Assembly: GCA_045601405.1 (NCBI GenBank)
Contig: JAZRZO010000053.1
Span: forward strand, 43,470-107,469
Direction: 5' to 3'
Length of the DNA stretch: 64,000 nucleotides
From: RGIG5612 sp045601405
Lineage (GTDB): Bacteria; Bacillota; Clostridia; Lachnospirales; Lachnospiraceae
Program-made: the position numbers and the translations under genes
Shown: one piece after another, positions 43,206-51,800 of the stretch
Layout: every line of letters starts with the position of its first letter
Numbering within the stretch: position 1 is the stretch's first letter
Notes under the pieces: model-generated
What the model was told of the DNA's origin: nothing
The model's input: only the letters and a program-made list of their open reading frames with translations
Databases searched by the model: none

Positions 43206-46200
43206 TCAGGAGATACACTGCAATGTCACTATCCCCCGTCCCACAGCTTCCCCCTTGATCCTTTCAGTAGATGCGCTTACCTTTACACTCATCTGATATC
43301 TCAGACCGGATAAGGCTTCTATCACATCATCCGCCGGCTTATATCCGTATTTAAGGTCAGCGGGATGCGCAAGTTCTGCATCACCTGCTGCCGTTACCGC
43401 AATCCCCACTGCCCCGGCATCCGCCTCTATTCCGGAAAATTCATTATCAAAGGACTCTAAGGTATAGCCTGAAGCGGCGCTGCATTTAAACTCCATGCCC
43501 GTTATCTTTACAGCCCTGTATGGATTGTTATTGATTATCTCAAGGCCGGTGACCGAAGCGTCATTACTGTCAGCATCCGCGTTTATGTATATCGCGTCAT
43601 CACATATCGTTATATCCACGAGATCATAAGCGCCAATCTCCTCCCATATCCACGCACCTGCCATCTCCGGCTGATAACTGCAGGAGAGCTCGCCGGGAGT
43701 ATATGGCCCGAAGACATTATCCTCCCTTACCCATTTTGCAGTTGTGCTTTGAGCCGGCGGCCCGGGGAGCGCTGTCTCAATGAAAGCAAAATCGGGACCT
43801 AAAACAACTCTCTTCAGCTCAGGGCAGTCGCTGAACATATCCTGCATATCTCGGGCGGCAACACAGTCAAAGCTGCTGATATCCAGCTCACTTAAATAGC
43901 AGCATCCGCTGAACATACACCGCGCGCTTTCTACCGCCCCTGTATCAAACATGTCAAGGTTAAGCCTTTCCAGTCCGGAGCATCCGCCGAACATATATGA
44001 CATGTCTACGACAACGCTCGTATCGAAACTGCTCACATCCAGCCGCGCAAGAGATCTGCAGTCATAGAACATCCCCCTCATGCTTACGGCCGCGTGAGTA
44101 TCAAAACCTCCTACATCAAGTTCTGACAACCCGGTGCAGTACGCAAACATTTCCGAAGCGTCCGTTAAAGCCCCTGTATCAAAAGAGTCAAGCCCGATTA
44201 CTGAAAGATTCCTGCAGCCGTAGAACATCCTGTTCATCTTTGTTACCGTTCCCGTATCAAAACCGCTTATATCAAGTTCTTCAAGTGCCGGGCACAGCAT
44301 GAACATTGCTTCCATATTCTTTACGGCTCCTGTATCAAGATATGCCAGATCCATGCTCATTGCGCCGCCGCAGTCATAAAACCAGTATGAGGTATCCACG
44401 GGCCTTATCATCTGCCCCGGCAGCGTTACAACCCGCCGGATATCCCCGCGCTGCTGATACCACCTGCTGTTGGCAAGCCCTATGCCGCCCGCGCTTTCTA
44501 TCCCGGCATATACCTGTCCCTTCCAGACATTGCCTGCTATATCAGTGACCGTCTGTCCTGCTCCTTCACCGCAGTTATCCTCACTTAAGAAAAACACAAG
44601 CGTTCCCTGCGGACGGCCGCAGCATTCCTCACTCAGCAGTACCGCGTACGCTCCGCCTGACTCCTTCCATATCCATTCCCCTGACATCGCAGGAGTATGT
44701 TCATCCCGCAGCTCTTCCGGTGTATAAGGGCCTGATGTTTTATCCTTCTTTATCCACTGTCCCGTATAGCGTTCATTTACGGACGGAGCGGGAAACAACG
44801 CCTTATCGTCCTGCGCTTCAATACCGTTTCCCGCGAAGGTAAACCCCGGTCCAAGCGTGATGCTTGTTAGGTTCGGACAATTCTGAAACATATTTCCCAT
44901 ATTTACTGCCGCTGATGTATCAAAGCTGCTAAGGTCCAGCCGCGTAAGCCGTATGCAGCTGTGGAACATATTTGCCATATCCGTGACCGCTGATGTGTCA
45001 AAGCTGCGAAGATCCAGCTCTGTCAATCTTGAACAGTTAAAGAAAATAGTGGACATATCGGTGACCGCATGCGTGTCAAAGCTGCTGACATTAAGACTTG
45101 TCAAACTGTGGCAGTTGTAGAACATGTGATACATATCTGTAACGGCTCCGGTGTCAAAGTGGCTCAGATCAAGGCTTTTCAGGTTTGTACACCAGTAGAA
45201 CATATACCTCATATCCGTAACGTTCTCCGTGTTGAAATTACTTATATCCAGTTCAGTGACTGTGCTGTACATAAACATACACTTCATATCGCTTACCAGC
45301 GATGTGTCCAGATACGCCAGATTCATCGAAGAGATATAACGGCAATCGTAAAACCAGTATGATGTGTCATACGGCCTTATCACCTGTCCCGGCAGCGTTA
45401 CCACTCTGCTTATCTCATCCCGCTGCATGAACCATCTGCTGTTAGCGTGACCTGTGAGACCCGGCCCTTCGATATCTGTATATACGCGTCCTCTCCAGAT
45501 GCTTCCGTCCGCGTCTGTCACAACCTGATCCGGCCCCGCCCGGTAAATATCCGTGCTGCAAAAAAGCACAAGTGAGCCTGCCGGATATCCGTTGCATCCG
45601 GCATTCAGCAATATCCCGTAAGCTGTCTCTTCTTTCCAGCACCACCTTCCGGCCATTTCCGGGCTGTAGCTCTCACACAGCTTTTCCGGGGAAAATGCAC
45701 TCCCGCCGCCCTCGGCGCAAGCCCAGCCTCCGCCGCCTCGGCCGTCAGTTTCCGGCGCCGGAAGCTTTGCGTAAAGCTCCGGTTGCCCTGTGATGTTTCC
45801 TTTAAATGAGAATTCCGGGCCCAGATCTATACTTACAAGCCGGGGACAATTAGTGAACATATCCTTCATATCAACTGCCTGAAGCGTATCAAAGCTGCTT
45901 ATATCAAGACTTTCAAGCCTCTCACAGCTGCAGAACATACCTCTCACAGATAGCACTCCGGCAGTATCAAAGCTCTCCACGTTCAGCTCTTCAAGCTTTA
46001 AGCAGCCCTCAAACATACTCGTCATATTGGTTACTGCCGAGGTATTGAAGCTGCCAAGATCCAGACTTGCAAGACTTATGCAGTAATAAAACATATGCTC
46101 CATGCTTACGGCCGCATCCGTTTTAAAATGTTCAAGACATACAGCCTCCAGAAGATAACACTGCGCGAACATCATACTCATGTCTGCTGACGACTCTGTA

Positions 46201-46751
46201 TCCAGGTATTCAAGATCAGCGGATACCATCCGGCTGCACTCCGCAAACCAGTATGATGTATTCTCCGGCCTGATCACCTGCCCGGGCAGAGTAACTGCCT
46301 TTATGATCTCGTCCCTTTTCGCAAACCACCTGCAGTTATCAACACCTGCTCTGCCTGTCTCTATGCCGCTGTAAACATATCCTCTCCAGACATCTCCCGA
46401 GATATCGGTAATACTCTGTTCCGGGCCGCTTTCGCAATCATCGCTGCTCCTTATGAAGACAAGGGTTCCTGCAGGCTGCCCGCCGCACTCCTCATCCAGT
46501 AATACCGCATAGGCCGCATCTGCTGACACCTCAGAGCCTTCCCGCCTTTTATTCCCGCCATCTTCCGTTAGTCTGTTCACATTCTCATCTTCGGAAGGCA
46601 TAGCCGCGTCCTGCGGCTCAGCCGTTTTGGCACTCATATCCTGCCCGGGCTCATTCGTTTCCGGTTCCGCGTATGCGCTCAGTGAAACGAAGGCGGCTGT
46701 CATCAGCAGCATGAGAGCTGGTGCCATTAACTTTGCGATCTTCTTTAACAT
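43206..46751 (-). CDS. Secreted BspA/DUF285 leucine-rich surface protein with three modules
   Basis: An 1181-residue exported protein with a signal peptide (LMAPALMLLMTAAFVSLSAYA, cleavage near 28) and a polar linker to about 80. Three homologous modules start near residues 81, 378 and 701. Each opens with a cap (YAVLLDEECGGQPAGTLVF) and continues through VTLPGQVIRP and DTSYWF to six or seven BspA-type repeats of about 23 residues (pattern LDxSxFDTSxVTDMxxMFxxC). A final domain (about 1040-1181) matches the small secreted protein encoded upstream. There is no LPXTG motif. No strong ribosome-binding site precedes the ATG, 11 bases after the upstream stop; coupling is likely. Adhesion is the usual role of such repeats. 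Confidence 0.88.
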   Translation of the reverse strand: MLKKIAKLMAPALMLLMTAAFVSLSAYAEPETNEPGQDMSAKTAEPQDAAMPSEDENVNRLTEDGGNKRREGSEVSADAAYAVLLDEECGGQPAGTLVFIRSSDDCESGPEQSITDISGDVWRGYVYSGIETGRAGVDNCRWFAKRDEIIKAVTLPGQVIRPENTSYWFAECSRMVSADLEYLDTESSADMSMMFAQCYLLEAVCLEHFKTDAAVSMEHMFYYCISLASLDLGSFNTSAVTNMTSMFEGCLKLEELNVESFDTAGVLSVRGMFCSCERLESLDISSFDTLQAVDMKDMFTNCPRLVSIDLGPEFSFKGNITGQPELYAKLPAPETDGRGGGGWACAEGGGSAFSPEKLCESYSPEMAGRWCWKEETAYGILLNAGCNGYPAGSLVLFCSTDIYRAGPDQVVTDADGSIWRGRVYTDIEGPGLTGHANSRWFMQRDEISRVVTLPGQVIRPYDTSYWFYDCRYISSMNLAYLDTSLVSDMKCMFMYSTVTELDISNFNTENVTDMRYMFYWCTNLKSLDLSHFDTGAVTDMYHMFYNCHSLTSLNVSSFDTHAVTDMSTIFFNCSRLTELDLRSFDTSAVTDMANMFHSCIRLTRLDLSSFDTSAAVNMGNMFQNCPNLTSITLGPGFTFAGNGIEAQDDKALFPAPSVNERYTGQWIKKDKTSGPYTPEELRDEHTPAMSGEWIWKESGGAYAVLLSEECCGRPQGTLVFFLSEDNCGEGAGQTVTDIAGNVWKGQVYAGIESAGGIGLANSRWYQQRGDIRRVVTLPGQMIRPVDTSYWFYDCGGAMSMDLAYLDTGAVKNMEAMFMLCPALEELDISGFDTGTVTKMNRMFYGCRNLSVIGLDSFDTGALTDASEMFAYCTGLSELDVGGFDTHAAVSMRGMFYDCRSLARLDVSSFDTSVVVDMSYMFGGCSGLERLNLDMFDTGAVESARCMFSGCCYLSELDISSFDCVAARDMQDMFSDCPELKRVVLGPDFAFIETALPGPPAQSTTAKWVREDNVFGPYTPGELSCSYQPEMAGAWIWEEIGAYDLVDITICDDAIYINADADSNDASVTGLEIINNNPYRAVKITGMEFKCSAASGYTLESFDNEFSGIEADAGAVGIAVTAAGDAELAHPADLKYGYKPADDVIEALSGLRYQMSVKVSASTERIKGEAVGRGIVTLQCIS

Positions 46752-46762
46752 ATGGACCGGGT

Positions 46763-47401
46763 TCAGACGGCTGCCTGCATCGCCACTGTCACAACACATG
46801 ACGCAACCTGCTTAAGATCGACAGCCGAAGTGCTCGCAGACACTCTGCCATCAAGAGAATATGTGATTGAATCATTCGCGCCTACGCGGTCCCCTCCGCT
46901 CATATACGCGGTGGAGAGGTCATGACCTGCGGCGGTCCCGCCTGTGAGTAAAAGACCTATCTTCCTGCTGTCGGCTGCAAAAGAGGAAAAGTCCGTGTTA
47001 AACGGCTGCATCGAATATCCGTTAAGCATGCTTCCTATGGAAATCCCTTTTACAAAAACCGGCGCGCTCGCATTATTGTTTGAGATCACCAGGTCTGTTA
47101 CATAAGCGCGGTTGCTGTTTGCCTTTGCGTAGATATATACCGCATCTGCCGTCGGCCCGTATATATCCGCGGTTCCGTCTCCGTCCGCGTCTATCGGAAC
47201 CCTTCCCGGTTGAGCAGGATCCGGAAGCGTACCGGGATCCGCCCCCACGGTAACATCAACTGCTGTCGCTTCCTGCGTAAGATACGCCGGGATAGTGGCG
47301 CTATCTCCGTTAAGCGGAGTTGACGCAAACGCCGGAATAACGGCTGCTCCTCCCGCCACTGCTGCTGTGATCATCGCTGCCATAATTTTTTTCAATTTCA
47401 T
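46763..47401 (-). CDS. Small secreted protein sharing a domain with the BspA-type protein
   Basis: A 212-residue exported protein with a clear signal peptide (MKLKKIMAAMITAAVAGGAA, cut near residue 26). Residues 75-212 form a beta-rich domain with DAVYIYAKANSNRAYVTDLV and later NTDFSSFAADSRKIGLLLTG. These align with DAIYINADADSNDASVTGLE and DNEFSGIEADAGAVGIAV at the end of the downstream BspA-type protein. Function unknown; perhaps a surface subunit that co-assembles through the shared domain. Start after AGGAGGTTGTATTT. Confidence 0.8.
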   Translation of the reverse strand: MKLKKIMAAMITAAVAGGAAVIPAFASTPLNGDSATIPAYLTQEATAVDVTVGADPGTLPDPAQPGRVPIDADGDGTADIYGPTADAVYIYAKANSNRAYVTDLVISNNNASAPVFVKGISIGSMLNGYSMQPFNTDFSSFAADSRKIGLLLTGGTAAGHDLSTAYMSGGDRVGANDSITYSLDGRVSASTSAVDLKQVASCVVTVAMQAAV

Positions 47402-47470
47402 AAATACAACCTCCTGTAATTAAATATTTTTATATGAACACGCGCATGCGTGAACATCTCATGCTTCTTT

Positions 47471-48217
47471 TTACTGAACGCTCAGCCTGACTTCAAAGTT
47501 AGTCTGCGACTGAAGCCTGCCCTTCTCGTCATACGCAAAACACTCCGCAACCGTTTTATATGTGCCCGGCCCCGGCTTCTTTTTGAGAACATCCGCTGTC
47601 ACCATCCTCCCCTCCGGGATCAGTCCGGAATCATATATCAGCTCTTTGTCGCCCGGAGCCGCCTTGATCGTTATTCGCAGCTGCTTGTGCCTGTTCAGGT
47701 TTTCAAAATTCAGATCTTGTATCGTGTTTTTTATCACTGTCAGGGTTGTGTTGAACCTGTATCGTGTGGCAGTCATATCATTATTCCGCTCTGGACTTTC
47801 CGCATTCTCTATATAGCGGTTCACTTCCGGTATTTCATGCTTTTTACCTTTCGCAAGAAAAAACATTGCTATCCCGACGCACACCGCCAGAAGTATCAGC
47901 GCCGCGGCCCGCAGCGGTTCAAACGTCCTGACCTTGATGTACTCGTTGTTTCCCACCGGAATATAGCCTTTTGTGCGGACAGGCAGATATCTCCTGACCC
48001 TGAATATCCGTTCCTGAGCGTCCTGTATTACTGCCAGTGCCGCCTCATCCTTTTCCTTTACAAAGGTCTTAAGGTCAGTGTGCCCCACTATATGGTATTT
48101 CGCTCCGGAACCCCCGATGTTCTCCTTCCAGCTCTTTTTGGAGATATAGGCTATCCTCTTCTCCACTTTGTCAAACAACTCCGCATGCACCGCATGGTCC
48201 GTGTAGTAGATCACCAT
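47471..48217 (-). CDS. Single-pass membrane protein of the surface locus
   Basis: A 248-residue protein with about 100 N-terminal cytoplasmic residues (VIYYTDHAVHAELFDKVEKR onward), one membrane segment (about 103-122, ALILLAVCVGIAMFFLA) and an extracellular beta-rich region of 125 residues ending RLSVQ. I do not recognise a family. It starts one base after the stop of the subtilase-thioester gene, so they are coupled and probably act together. A role in anchoring, folding or sensing of that protein is inference. Confidence 0.75.
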   Translation of the reverse strand: MVIYYTDHAVHAELFDKVEKRIAYISKKSWKENIGGSGAKYHIVGHTDLKTFVKEKDEAALAVIQDAQERIFRVRRYLPVRTKGYIPVGNNEYIKVRTFEPLRAAALILLAVCVGIAMFFLAKGKKHEIPEVNRYIENAESPERNNDMTATRYRFNTTLTVIKNTIQDLNFENLNRHKQLRITIKAAPGDKELIYDSGLIPEGRMVTADVLKKKPGPGTYKTVAECFAYDEKGRLQSQTNFEVRLSVQ

Positions 48218-48218
48218 T

Positions 48219-51200
48219 TTATCTTCCTTTCTTTTTCCCTCTTTTTTTCAGTATCCCTGCCGTTGAAAAGCCTGTCAGAGCTGCTGCCGCCATCGCAGCT
48301 GCCCATATCCCTGCGCCCTGCGCGTCCTGCGTTTTGGGCGGAGCAGCGTTCGCCGGAGGCGTATCGGGTCTCAATACATATATCCGCTGAGACTTTTTTC
48401 TCTCCTCTGAAGCTTCAGGATTCATCCTCTCATCCTCCGAGGCGACAAGTTCTTCTGTTTCGCCCTCCTTGTAAAGATATTCCGCCACATAAAGAGTCCT
48501 TCCGGCAAAGCGGGCCATGTCCTCTGCCCTGAACTCAACGATCTCCCGGTGCTCAGTCTCCGCTCCCGCCACGAAGCGTCTTTCAGCCTCAGCTATCTTC
48601 TCGCCTGTATCAAGCGCTCTCAGCTCTCCCCTTATGCGGTAGCTTCTGTTCTCCTCCGCGCCCTTTACAAGTACGGTATCTCTTATCACGGCACTGCCCT
48701 CTCCAGTCACATATTGCGACCCGTCAGCGGCATTTTCCGCGATGGTATATATCTCCACCGGCGTATTGCGCACTGTATAGATGTTGCCGTATGAAAGCCT
48801 TGCGCCTGTCGCTCCGTCGGCTGTGATGATGCCGGTATAGCTTCCGTCTTCTGCGGACACTGTATTTCCTTTATCATCTTTTATCACCAAATCCTTAAGC
48901 GTATATCCAGGCGCCGGCTTTGTTTCCGCGATATGTATCGTTCCCACCGGAATCACTGCCTCCTCACCATGCATATACAGCCCGTCTGAACCCTCCATCA
49001 GATATTCCGCCGCAAGCCTTGCCCTGTATGTGCCGTCCTCTTCCTTTTTTGTCTCCACTATCCAGGTTTTAAGCGGAGTTTTGCTTATATCTCCTTCTGT
49101 ATTGTCAAAAAAACTTATGGTAAACTGCGCCCCTGCAAGCGGATACTGCAGCTCATAGTCAGAAGCGGACAGCTTTATCAGCTCAAGTCCCCGCGCGTCA
49201 TACCCCGGCGTTTCCACATCTTTTACCGTCACCACCCCGTCAGACATAATCTCCGCACTTATTGTTTTGCTTGTGATAATGTAGCCGGCAGACGGCGAAA
49301 GCTCTCTGATATAGTATCTCCCCAGAGGAAGCGCAAGGACATTGCTTTCCCCGTCCGGACCTGTCACCAGTTCGCCCGCGTTCTGCGTGCAGGCTGCATC
49401 TTTATAAACTCCGTATCTTGCTCCCTCCAGACTATAGCAGCTGTTTCCCTGCGTGATAGCAACGTCGGCCGTACTCTTTTTCAGCTTCAGCCTTCCCGTA
49501 ACCGGCGGTTCCGCAGTATTCGGGCAGTTCCCTCTCCAGCAGTATGTCAGCTCTCCGGATCTTACTTCCATAAAACAGACCTCATCATTGATGTAAAAGC
49601 CCGCGGAAGGCGAAAGCTCCTTCACGGCATAAGCTCCTGCCTCAAGGGTGAGCATATTGCTGACCCCCTCAGGGCCTGTCACCAGCCGGCCGGCCTCCTG
49701 AGTGCAGGCGGCATCATAATAAACCCCGTAGACCGCGTCCTCCAGCGAATAGTTCGGATTGCCGTCAGTTATCAACTGGTCCGCCGACACCTTTCCCAGC
49801 TGAAGATATCCCGGTTCCCACGGCACCGGCGTTATCAGTCTCTGGAGCGTCAACCCCTGCACGTTTCCCCAGTACGCCACATACTTGGAATCTGCCCACC
49901 CTGCGTTGCTTACCGCACTCTGATACAGCGCCTCTGCTATCCAGAAGTTCTGTCCGCTCCACCCGAGCCTTGACGTCATCCACAGGTAATCATCATGTAC
50001 GGGCGGCATCGTACCTATATTGCCGTAGAAGTTCCCGCCGTACATAACGCCTGTTACGGCCGCCTGGGTAAGATACTGCGCCTCTTCCGCCGACAGTCCC
50101 CAGTCTCCGCCCAGAGGAAAGCCGTGACGCATTACATAGCCAAGCTGCTCCTGCATTGTCCCTGTTATCTGCGCGTAATAATTTCCGTCAGGGCCTGTTA
50201 CTCCGCGGTCTATGCAGTAGCCAACTCCTCCTGATCCGTCCTCATATATGCACCAGTAGGTTGTATTCAGAAGACTCTGGTATTCATAGAAGACGGCTGC
50301 CGTATGCGTATTGGCCGCTGCCGAAAATCCCCCCACCGGCTCATAGCCTTTAAGGACATTCAGCTTGAAGTCCTCAAGCTCTGAGTATGGCAGGCTCAGG
50401 ATCTCCTCCGGAATGCCGGCTTCTGCCGAAGTATCGCTGTCCCCGCTCTGCTCATAACCTGTTTCAAAGATAAGTCCTTTGTTAAGCACATCTGATGGTA
50501 CAGGCAGGGAATTTGCGCATATCCAGCCGCTCATTATCGCAGCTGCTTCTGATGTGTTCTTCGCCTTCACATTGTAATCAACGCTCTCACCGTAGTTTGA
50601 ACTGTCAAGCCTTGCTCCCGACGCGTCGGCCGCACCTGTTATCACTGCGCCGCTGATCCTTCCCGGAATATAATATGACGCGTCTTTGCCGTTATTTCCG
50701 GCAGCTCCCGTAACGATAATCCCCTTTTCGACGGCATCATTCACGGCAAGCTCTATTACACTGTGTTCTGCCGTTGCCGGGGCGGACAGCGAAAGATTTA
50801 TTATCTTCACACCGCACTCTGTGGCATATCGTATGGCCGCATATACCGCAGATATATCTCCTGTGCCCCTTTCATCCAGCGCCTTTATCGAAAGCACTTT
50901 AGCCTCCGGAGCATGTTCTCTTATATGCAGGAGCATACCGGTCCCATGCCCGTTATCGTCCGCTGCACTGCCGCCTGTTACCGATACCGCAGCATCCGCG
51001 CCGTCTGCGCCTGTGTCTATAAGCGCAATGTCATATCCTGTAAGAGGCTGTATTCCCTTCAGCTCTTTCAAAGGATTGTCGTCCTTTGTCATTACCTCGC
51101 CGGCTTTATCGATCTTTTCCGCATCCCCGTTTGCAACCGTTACACCTGTATCCGCCTCAACAAACTCCGCGCGGGAGCTGTAATATTCGTATGCCGCCCT

Positions 51201-51425
51201 GCATGCGGCCGTGTCCTTGTACTGAAGCATGTGAACTCCTTCATACGAGGATATCCATGCCTCATCTTCAGTGATGCTCCTGTCACCGGTTCCGACGATA
51301 AGACGCATTGAATCAAATTTTTCTTTTCCGTCTGCGAAAACCCGGATATCGGGAATGAGGAGGAGCGCAAGCATAAATAAAAACAGAACTGCGCTTACGA
51401 CCCTTTTGAACGTAGATTTGGCCAT
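48219..51425 (-). CDS. Subtilase-thioester-SpaA-repeat surface protein with sortase-like tail
   Basis: A 1068-residue exported protein. The signal peptide spans 1-31. An S8 subtilase-like domain (about 130-305) has Asp137 (LIDTG), His160 (DNGHGT), the oxyanion Asn region (GAAGNNG) and Ser292 in NTSEAAA, where GTS is usual. Residues 375-505 form a TQXA thioester domain with YCIDRG (Cys404) and TQAA (453-456). Two SpaA-type repeats of about 85 residues (SLEDAVYGVY, SLEGARYGVY) and further SpaA/VaFE-like domains follow (YVTGEGSAVIRDTV). The C-terminus has a sorting-signal layout: PPKTQDAQG, a hydrophobic stretch and KKRGKKKGR, with PPKTQ replacing LPXTG. Start chosen at the signal peptide ATG (51425, after AAAGGAT). 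Confidence 0.85.
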   Translation of the reverse strand: MAKSTFKRVVSAVLFLFMLALLLIPDIRVFADGKEKFDSMRLIVGTGDRSITEDEAWISSYEGVHMLQYKDTAACRAAYEYYSSRAEFVEADTGVTVANGDAEKIDKAGEVMTKDDNPLKELKGIQPLTGYDIALIDTGADGADAAVSVTGGSAADDNGHGTGMLLHIREHAPEAKVLSIKALDERGTGDISAVYAAIRYATECGVKIINLSLSAPATAEHSVIELAVNDAVEKGIIVTGAAGNNGKDASYYIPGRISGAVITGAADASGARLDSSNYGESVDYNVKAKNTSEAAAIMSGWICANSLPVPSDVLNKGLIFETGYEQSGDSDTSAEAGIPEEILSLPYSELEDFKLNVLKGYEPVGGFSAAANTHTAAVFYEYQSLLNTTYWCIYEDGSGGVGYCIDRGVTGPDGNYYAQITGTMQEQLGYVMRHGFPLGGDWGLSAEEAQYLTQAAVTGVMYGGNFYGNIGTMPPVHDDYLWMTSRLGWSGQNFWIAEALYQSAVSNAGWADSKYVAYWGNVQGLTLQRLITPVPWEPGYLQLGKVSADQLITDGNPNYSLEDAVYGVYYDAACTQEAGRLVTGPEGVSNMLTLEAGAYAVKELSPSAGFYINDEVCFMEVRSGELTYCWRGNCPNTAEPPVTGRLKLKKSTADVAITQGNSCYSLEGARYGVYKDAACTQNAGELVTGPDGESNVLALPLGRYYIRELSPSAGYIITSKTISAEIMSDGVVTVKDVETPGYDARGLELIKLSASDYELQYPLAGAQFTISFFDNTEGDISKTPLKTWIVETKKEEDGTYRARLAAEYLMEGSDGLYMHGEEAVIPVGTIHIAETKPAPGYTLKDLVIKDDKGNTVSAEDGSYTGIITADGATGARLSYGNIYTVRNTPVEIYTIAENAADGSQYVTGEGSAVIRDTVLVKGAEENRSYRIRGELRALDTGEKIAEAERRFVAGAETEHREIVEFRAEDMARFAGRTLYVAEYLYKEGETEELVASEDERMNPEASEERKKSQRIYVLRPDTPPANAAPPKTQDAQGAGIWAAAMAAAALTGFSTAGILKKRGKKKGR

Positions 51426-51530
51426 AGTTAATGATCCTTTCTGTATTTGGTTTTCAGATGTTGTTGGTATCTTCGGCCTGATCCGGCCTTGGATTGAGCA
51501 GCACGGCAGAATCCCGTCTCTGCAATGCCT

Positions 51531-51559
51531 AATATCACACAGACAAAACCCTTTGTCAA
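51531..51559 (-). promoter_or_regulatory. Promoter of the surface locus
   Basis: On the minus strand TTGACA (51554-51559), a 17-base spacer and GATATT (51531-51536). The untranslated leader would be about 100 bases and can form short hairpins; I see no known riboswitch in it. Confidence 0.55.
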
Positions 51560-51578
51560 TACCGTATTTTGTATACTT

Positions 51579-51658
51579 TCCCGCCTCGCTGCATATATAT
51601 CTCCGTCTGACGATTACCAGGTTAGTCTCACTTCGATATACATGTAGCTTCAGCGGGG
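51579..51658 (+). repeat. Dispersed 80-bp palindromic repeat, family A, copy 3
   Basis: It starts TCCCGCCTCGCTGCATATAT and ends GCTTCAGCGGGG. Internal pairing is more degraded than in copies 1 and 2. It lies between the divergent surface-locus and pyrimidine promoters. Confidence 0.85.
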
Positions 51659-51696
51659 ACATATACTTTCCAGCATCATCCTATTCACCCGATTTG

Positions 51697-51741
51697 GTAT
51701 CTTGATATTAGCCCGATGTTATGCAATAATATCTTGATATG
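51697..51741 (+). promoter_or_regulatory. Pyrimidine operon promoter with paired operator-like repeats
   Basis: TTGATA (51702-51707), 17 bases and AATAAT (51725-51730). The 11-mer TATCTTGATAT occurs at 51698-51708 and again at 51730-51740, exactly 32 bp apart. The sites cover the -35 and the region just after the -10. Each is a near-palindrome (ATATC-TT-GATAT in the second). Confidence 0.55.
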
Positions 51742-51800
51742 TAAAAGCAGTACATTCTGCTAACTCAATCTTTTGAAAACAGCAAAGGCAGGGAGCTTTT

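Noticed and set aside
43900..46200. CRISPR-like or tandem DNA repeat array
   Set aside because: The periodicity of about 69 bases comes from the BspA-type protein repeats; nucleotide units are diverged and have no spacer structure.
51426..51530. Cyclic-di-GMP or other known riboswitch in the surface-locus leader
   Set aside because: Short hairpins are present, but none of the conserved core motifs of c-di-GMP classes I or II could be found by eye.
51426..51662. N-terminal extension of the subtilase-thioester protein
   Set aside because: It translates the promoter and the family A repeat; a signal peptide with its own ribosome-binding site begins at 51425.
51741..51800. PyrR-type attenuator before pyrC
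   Set aside because: The leader is about 60 bases, with no anti-terminator/terminator pair or PyrR-binding loop.
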